Part shown: piece by piece, positions 30,375-30,736 of the stretch | Numbering within the stretch: the first letter of the stretch is position 1 | How the letters are laid out: each line of letters begins with the position of its first letter | IMG/VR virus record: IMGVR_UViG_3300047494_000262 | Location: 1 to 30,736 of that record | Strand: one strand, 5' to 3' | DNA length: 30,736 nucleotides | DNA from: a virus | Program-made: the position numbers and the translations under genes | Notes under the pieces: model-generated | The model's input: the letters and a program-made list of their open reading frames with translations, nothing else | Databases searched by the model: none | Told to the model about the DNA's origin: nothing

Positions 30375-30736
30375 CAACTCTGACACCGTCACAAGTCGAA
30401 TCAATTCTATTGGATGCTCTGCCGGATCAGTGTGAGCTTGTCGGCGATGAGCACGTAAGGACGGTAGCCGCCTCAGCCGCGCGCGGCGACACAGTGGCTC
30501 TGCAAATACCCTCCCGAGCCGGTTTGCGTAGTAGCCCCGAGGCAACGATGATGGCCATAGCCGCCGCTGCAAACTTCATCAAGGTCTGCATCGAGATCTA
30601 CTCCACATTAAAGCTGGCTCATGGCAATCCTTCGAAGGACGATCTCACCGCAAAAGCAATGACGCAGAGTGCGGGAGTCGGGGAAAGCGCCGCGAAACTT
30701 GCGGCATCTGTTTACAAAGCACTGACATCAACGTAA
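30371..30736 (+). CDS. Unknown protein, last gene of the window
   Basis: A 121-aa protein starting in an ATGA overlap with the glycosyltransferase; its TAA is the last base triplet of the window. I do not recognise a family. The N-terminal 50 residues look alpha/beta (VESILLDALPDQCELVGDEH, then DTVALQIPSRAG). The C-terminal part is helical and hydrophobic (ATMMAIAAAANFIKVCIEIY), possibly membrane-associated, ending in an Ala/Lys-rich helix (SAAKLAASVYKAL). No phage tail signature is visible. Whether it belongs to the element or to flanking cargo cannot be told. Confidence 0.65.
   Translation: MTTLTPSQVESILLDALPDQCELVGDEHVRTVAASAARGDTVALQIPSRAGLRSSPEATMMAIAAAANFIKVCIEIYSTLKLAHGNPSKDDLTAKAMTQSAGVGESAAKLAASVYKALTST

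Noticed and set aside
1-30736. CRISPR array, rRNA, tRNA or insertion sequence
   Set aside because: No regularly spaced 25-40-bp repeats, no RNA gene signatures and no DDE or other transposase other than the serine recombinase were found by reading.

Overview
The window looks like the genome, or most of the genome, of an integrated tailed-phage-type element (HK97-like head genes) in a GC-rich Gram-negative bacterium. The host is probably a soil bacterium of the Acidobacteriota/Bryobacter-Solibacter kind. That guess is inference from gene style and GC-rich codon use; there is no rRNA, tRNA or host housekeeping gene to confirm it. The window opens at the start of an integrase-type gene and closes on a stop codon, so either end may be cut.

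Layout. (1) 1-2005: a large serine recombinase with a small helix-turn-helix partner overlapping its end. (2) 2246-5652: two overlapping genes of unknown function (397 and 476 aa), then a convergent DUF429-type RNase-H-fold gene; this looks like cargo next to the integrase. (3) 5850-13149: an early/replication operon of tightly overlapping genes. It holds two small unknown proteins, a sigma-factor-like protein, an SNF2-type helicase, two conserved unknown proteins, a primase-helicase of the phage/plasmid P4-D5 type, an array of 10-bp repeats that could be an origin or operator, a TubC-N-like small protein and a VRR-NUC nuclease. (4) 13317-15676: small proteins, several with one membrane segment. 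(5) 15676-16741: an HNH nuclease and the P27-family small terminase. (6) 16745-22877: an accessory block lying between the small and large terminase genes. It holds two small minus-strand genes, three ParB-like domains (one fused to a DPPY methylase) surrounding a C5-cytosine methyltransferase, a VapBC pair and three minus-strand small genes including a DUF3489 protein. A bidirectional promoter-like sequence is repeated near both ends of this block. (7) 22983-28174: large terminase, HK97 portal, prohead protease and major capsid protein. (8) 28241-30736: a small probable connector protein, two family-2 glycosyltransferases, a protein with a signal peptide between them, and a last gene of unknown function.

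How it fits together. The recombinase would integrate or excise the element. The early operon would replicate it with its own primase-helicase and helicase, and the sigma-like protein may redirect transcription. HNH nuclease, terminases, portal, protease and capsid protein package DNA into a head. The methyltransferases probably modify the element's DNA, and the glycosyltransferases may glycosylate DNA or virion proteins. No tail genes are visible. Either they lie beyond the right edge, or the element builds only heads and relies on a helper.
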